A stretch of DNA of 64,000 bases, from contig OX352763.1 in the NCBI GenBank assembly GCA_947095585.1, positions 19,765,462 to 19,829,461 on the forward strand, read 5' to 3'. Origin of the DNA: Nephrocerus scutellatus. Its lineage: Eukaryota; Arthropoda; Insecta; Diptera; Pipunculidae. Each line of letters starts with the position of its first letter. Position 1 is the first letter of the stretch. A program made the translations under genes and the position numbers. Positions 58,905 through 64,000 of this stretch are shown piece after piece. The notes beneath the pieces were generated by a model. The model was not told the origin of the DNA. It searched no databases and saw nothing but the letters and a program-made list of their open reading frames with translations.

Positions 58905-59840
58905 TTTAGCCGGCTTAAAGAACCGTGCTTCTCGTATTTCAATTCAATTACAATTAAATAGAAAATGTATGCATATGCATGTGTAGATTTGACATTCGAG
59001 TTTGTTCATCCAGCCGCACAGCTTAAAAACAGCAGTACCAACAGTTAAAAATAAAATTGTTAAATAAGGACAGGGTGAATAAAATGTTTGCATATTATTA
59101 AAAAGAAATTTTTGTAAAAGTAAAAGTAAAATCGTTTTATTTTCTTAATTTTATTTATTTATTTATTAATTGATTCAAGAACACTTAGAATCTTATTTTC
59201 AATTTTTGAAGTAAATTACAATGTGTTTATGCATGCAAATTAATAAAGATTTAAATAAGAATGCTTTAGTACAATTGAATGAGAAATTATATAAATAAGC
59301 AGCTGAAATACCTAACATAACTCGGCTGCCCTCACTGCTCGCCTTTTTATGCATAAAACTCAATTCCAAGGGAGAACTCTCTGAATGACTTGCGTCCGCC
59401 TTTTAACTGACCACCAACCCAATGACACCACTTCACTGCCCCTCTTAACATACCAACCCACCACTGACCACGAAATTATAGCTTTAAACCTCCGGGAAAA
59501 AACCCCTGTACAATGGTGAAAACCTAACAATAATAGGTCTAATATTCTTCAGGATTATCTTTTGGGTTTTGCCATTTTCTAATGCACAGACACACAGAAA
59601 TTGATTTTTATATATATGTACTATCTGAAATACCCAGCGTTGGCTGGCTGCCCCACTATACAACCCCCCCCCCCCCCATACCAAAACCAACCACAAAATA
59701 TACCTAACCACAAACAATACCTAACCACACACCACGTCAACTCCCTCAAAACCACTACCACAATAACCCTTTAACCATTACCACAAAAACCCCTACAAAC
59801 ATTCACCCCAGCACTTCAAATGGTTCAACTGGTAAATCAG
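58905..59840. other. Upstream of Ost48, unassigned
   Basis: No gene seen. A run of 14 C lies at 59664-59677 and 59680-59820 is rich in CCA/ACC triplets, simple-sequence-like. Confidence 0.45.
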
Positions 59841-59844
59841 GCAT

Positions 59845-60075
59845 AGTCATTATAGTATGGCGTGATCTGATGACGCTATATGGCATGATTGTTAAATATT
59901 TTGTACGGAACCCCCGGGTCGCGATCACTACTAAATTTGAATAAAAAGTGTTGTTCGCAAAGTGTCAATAAAATCGGGCTTTGGGAAGCTGATTAAAAAT
60001 TAATCGCAAGATTCCACCACCGGTCAAACGAAGGGAAGAAGACTGCCGACGCGAAGTTAATATAGAGAATCGGAA
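59845..60075 (+). repeat. Repeat C copy
   Basis: TCATTATAGTATGGCGTGAT, GGCATGATTGTTAAATATTT, GTCAATAAAATCGGGCTTTG, ATCGCAAGATTCCACCACCG and GCGAAGTTAATATAGAGAAT. Confidence 0.65.
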
Positions 60076-63000
60076 CTATCGGAAAATATAATGAAAGTTT
60101 CAGCTAAATGGGATGGATACTTTTTAATTTTTGCGATTTTAACGCAAATAATTGGTTCTTAAAAATTAGCAATATTGTTGAAAATCCAATAGATATCCCT
60201 ATAAAAAACCTTTGAACATTTCTGCACATGTAAACCAAAATTTGTGATTTTCTTTCATATCATTAAGTTGTTGAACCTGGATGTTGAAATTTATACAAAA
60301 TGAACATGCAAGAGAGAGAACTATCTGATTTCTAAAAATCGATGACTATCTGCTATTGTTACATTCATAGAAGAAGATGATATGTGTAGTTTGCGTTGGT
60401 TTTGGACTGACATTCCAAAAGTTCTTATTTATGTGAGCATTTAAATTTAAGACTTTGATAAATTTTAAAAAAAAAAAACGGCTTTAATAAAACCAAACTG
60501 TTGCTAACCTCAATTTAAAAAATTAAAACAAAGTGCGATATCGATATTAAAGTGATTTTTATTTCGTTTTCTTATTAATGTCAGTTGCATCAGTTTAATA
60601 TTTGTCACTCTATTTATCTCGTTCGCTCGCGCACAGTTGTCGATCTAATAGCTATTGTCAAAATCAATTTGTAATAGAGAAAAAATACTTTTATGGGATT
60701 TCCTTTTCGTCGCTGGCTCGATGTTCAACGATGAAACTGTAGCTTCGTTTCGTATGCCATCCTTTACTTTTTGCGGTAGTGTATGTGTGTCAAAAAATTC
60801 TCAAATTGGAAACAGCGAAAATAAAAAAAAAAATAGTTTTGGTTTGATTTTTGGGCTTTTGCGAAAAGATTTATTTTTCCTCGTCGTGTCGTCGACTGGT
60901 CGTTGTGCTTCAGCCTTCAACACTCCGCACTAAACTGCTTCGTTGTTTGTGCAAAAAAAAATTGTCGCATAGAAATTTGGAATATTTATTGGCTTTAGGC
61001 GTCGAGGAATGTGAATTAGTTCCGAAGGCTTTTTGACGCCCACAAAATTACATAAAGAAAGTGAAAAAATCGCAAAGAAAATAAAAGAAGGTGATAAGGT
61101 GTCGTCACTGCCACTGTCTCTGCATTTTCGCAACGAAAAAAAAACGTCATACTGTGTCCCTTGCAGCCGCAGCATCGCAGCTGCTACTTATCCTTTCGTG
61201 GTACTGTGTCCTTCCGTCATTCGAAGACGTCGTCGTTGCTCGGTCAGCGGTCATTGTCGCCGTCGTACGCCATCGATTGTTTTTCCATTTTCAACGTCAA
61301 CGACAGTGGATTGTCGTGTGCATCTGAGTGGTTCAATTTTTGCAGCAGCAACAGCTAAAGCATAGTTTTGTCCCAATAAGGAGATTTCCATTTTTGCAAT
61401 ACCAATAGTGGTGAGTTCGCTTGACTTGACTCTTCATATTATTTGTAATTTAGTGTTCAATAATTTGCGTGTGCAGCGCATAGTGTATTTTTTTATTAGT
61501 TATAGTCACCGATAGAAGCGTCGTTATCATCATTGTACATCGTCAACATTAGCTTCAGCTCCTATAGCACTCCACCTACAACTTTCTTCAACCGCAACAA
61601 CACTTCTTTAAGCTATCCAGCCAATCAACTATGTTACTAAGCCAAAAAGGAAAAGAGAAAAATAATAATAATCAGAAAAAATGCAAGAAGATTCAAGTAC
61701 TTAACAGAAAAATACCTGTTTTTATCGGGAACTGGAAATGGCTTCCTTCTCTTGCATCTAATGCACAACCGCTTGCTAAGCCAGAGCCTACATTTCCATT
61801 AACTAATTGTGCAAAACCTTTGTTCATCATTTTGTGGCTCTTCTTTTTCTAGAGCTCGACTAACAAAATATAGTAAAAGTAACAAGGAATTAGACAAAAA
61901 TGATGACAGCGCTTTCAATTTGTAATTTGTCAAATTTACTGTCTATGTACATATTGATCTAATCCAAAAATAATTCCATCTTTAGGATCAGCATCAGATA
62001 TAGTTTGTGTCCTTATAATACAGCCGGGAATTGCCGGGAACACGGACAGCATGTGAGATTTTTACATCTAATCGTTTTGTCAATGGGAAGCAATGAGTAT
62101 TCAATACTCGTCCAACTAAACAAATATATTCCAAATCTAAAAATAAACCAGCGATTCAGTAGAGAGAAAGAGAAGAAGCATAGCTGCGCCTTTTTCGCTT
62201 AGTCGGCCGGTCGATCCGTGAGAGGTAACGTGCAGTGAACAGAAATACTGCACAAGTAAAAAAATTTAGGTTGGACTTCGATCTACATGTTACAACTTGT
62301 AGTACACAAACACAGTCCAGAATTTTGTTAGTTATTTGTTAGTAGTACTTTTTCATTTTGCAAGCTGCAAGGTTTTTCTTCTCTCTTTATTGACATTTAT
62401 ATTGGTAACCAGGGCAAAAGTAGATTATGTAGTTACACTTTTACTACTTCTTCTATTGGCCAAGAGCTCAATTTACGAGCATGTCACCCTGGAAAACTTT
62501 CACTTCCGATACTTGTTCGCTGATCTTCGATTTGTTATTTGATAACTTTGAGGTATGTCAAATATTAGAGGACAAGTTCAGTATAGGCTATATTGCCAAA
62601 ACTAAAACAAAAATAACGTTTTCTAACGATCTCACGATTTAGGGTCAAATCCCGATAAAGTATCGATGCCAAATTATTTCGTTGGTATGTGCACTGCGTC
62701 GAAAGTCTGGCTGATTAGCTAGCTGATTGACTAAATGAATGCGCACTAGCTGACAGGCATGTCAGACAATGATTTACTTGTTGAAATGCTGACTAGAAGT
62801 AATTTAGGTAACAACATATTCCTTAGCGTGTTGTGGTTGCTTAAGAAGCTTCGCTTTTGTTGATGATGATAATGATGATGAAGAAAAACTCTACGTTACA
62901 TTTAGGTCCGAATTTATAGTCGTAACTATAACTAAAAGCAATAAAGTTAGTGATGGATTTTGATGACTACAAGCTTTGCTACAACATTCCATTCCAGTCT

Positions 63001-63374
63001 GTTACATTGCTATAGCATGAGTTGGTGTTGTAGTAACAACTATAAATTCGGGCATTGAATTTTTCATGTAAAAGTTAATAATTATTGTTGTTATATTGTG
63101 TTGTTTTTGTCATCAAAATTTACGTTTTTCTTCTTTTTTCTTTCTCTCTGTTTTTTCTTTTTTTATTAACTTTTACACCCCCGCCTTCTAGCATGTGACT
63201 CATAAATATATAAAATAAATATTGCATATTCGTGTGGTGTAGTTGGTGGTGTCTAGTTAATGAATTAATAAAAATCGAAACACAAACAGCGCATTGCAAA
63301 CATCATTGTTGTCGTCGTCATTGTGTGTGCTACAGTCGTCGTGTTCGTCGTCATTGTCGACGCCGCCTTTTAAA
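60076..63374 (+). other. Upstream region of the LRRFIP-type gene
   Basis: No protein-coding exon recognised. 61090-61380 is less AT-rich with CGTCGTCG/CGTCAACGAC runs and could be a 5' UTR or promoter segment. The 5' UTR next to the start (63300-63374) has similar CGTCGTC runs. Transcription start not determinable. Confidence 0.35.
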
Positions 63375-63461
63375 ATGGATAGCCCCGGCGCTGTTGGAAG
63401 GCGTCGAGGCAACTCTCGTGTAAATGCTGAGGACCAGGCACTGGATCAAATTGCCAAAGAG
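63375..63461 (+). CDS. First coding exon of an LRRFIP-type gene
   Basis: 29 codons starting MDSPGAVGRRRGNSR and ending NAEDQALDQIAKE, followed by a strong donor (GAG/GTAAGT). The end matches the start of animal LRRFIP2 (SAEDEALSNIARE, then AEARLAAKR in the next exon). LRRFIP proteins are coiled-coil adaptors that bind Flightless-I. The ATG context is AAAATGG. The rest of the gene lies beyond the window, so the call rests on a short match. Confidence 0.6.
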
Positions 63462-63814
63462 GTAAGTCTTCCAATTAGGCATCACATCATTTTAAGTATT
63501 TCTGTTGTACTAGTGCGGTATTTTAATATTCATGCATCTACATCTACCATTTACGCTTTCCAATTGTTTTTTCCAAGTATATATATACATACATTGTTTG
63601 TATTGCTTTTTTCATCAGCAATGCGGGTTTTTTGTCTTGCATATATGTCCCTAATGAGTGTCTTATATTGTCTTGTGATGTGATGGTGATGGGAACACGG
63701 CTTATATGTTTCAAATATTAAAACAAATAAATGTAAAAAAAACTTCGTTGCGAGATTTTCAGTTTTCTCGATGCAAGTGCCATTCATAAATAATGGCATG
63801 GGATTTAGGATTCG

Positions 63815-64000
63815 CTTAGACGACAGGAGACAGCATTGGGTTTTGGAAGCGTTAAATTATACTCGATTGTTTTCTCCCCATTTTACTACGCTGTCCAGGT
63901 CAGAATATAACGTGTTACGTAGTTGTTTGAGTTCCACATTAGAAGTGGAGGGACGTTCTTCAAACTTATATGAGAAGCTGAGAGTGCTGTCGTCAGAAAG
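63815..64000 (-). mobile_element. LINE RT fragment in the LRRFIP-type intron 1
   Basis: The minus strand encodes [17 protein letters not shown] (RT active site region), SDLDSVVKWGENNRV and NASKTQC. Same family as the DDST-type pieces at 28620-28810 and 52660-53690. It runs off the window. Confidence 0.75.

Noticed and set aside
1..64000. CRISPR array, operon or prokaryotic-type defence system
   Set aside because: The DNA is from an intron-bearing insect genome; repeats are dispersed, not regularly spaced with unique spacers.

Overview
The window is eukaryotic nuclear DNA, almost certainly from a higher fly (Diptera). All confident genes are split by introns with GT/AG borders, the proteins resemble their Drosophila counterparts closely, and about half the sequence is AT-rich intergenic or intronic DNA full of decayed transposons. 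A tephritid-like genome is my guess only; the sequence does not prove the family.

Layout. 1-6.5 kb: repeats (LINE, SINE, Helitron, palindromic elements). 6.5-10.9 kb (+): amidophosphoribosyltransferase (Prat type), 8 coding exons. 11.2-13.4 kb: SINE, LINE and satellite-like repeats. 14.0-20.3 kb (-): luciferase-like acyl-CoA synthetase, 5 coding exons and one 4.5-kb intron. 20.3-26.8 kb: repeats. 26.8-29.9 kb (+): a TTC17-like TPR protein with a C-terminal membrane anchor, 6 exons, a LINE in its last intron. 30-35 kb: repeats. 35.3-38.0 kb (-): nuclear transport factor 2 with two alternative last exons. 38.5-39.3 kb: nested palindromes and a minisatellite. 39.6-47.0 kb (-): splicing factor SF3b subunit 1, complete. 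48.5-54.4 kb (+): Rab10, introns stuffed with mariner and LINE remnants. 57.4-58.9 kb (-): oligosaccharyltransferase 48-kDa subunit. 63.4 kb (+): first coding exon of an LRRFIP-type gene that runs off the window.

The genes are unrelated housekeeping functions (purine synthesis, lipid/CoA activation, nuclear import, splicing, vesicle traffic, N-glycosylation) and form no operon-like unit. Coding exons were assembled by eye from open frames, splice borders and protein similarity; every assembled model keeps frame across all junctions. The most unusual items are a 131-bp copy of an SF3b1 exon lying inside an intron of the same gene within a LINE, the duplicated terminal exons of Ntf-2 with a strong hairpin in between, a three-stem palindrome near 38.7 kb, and several multi-copy non-autonomous repeat families including a tRNA-headed SINE.
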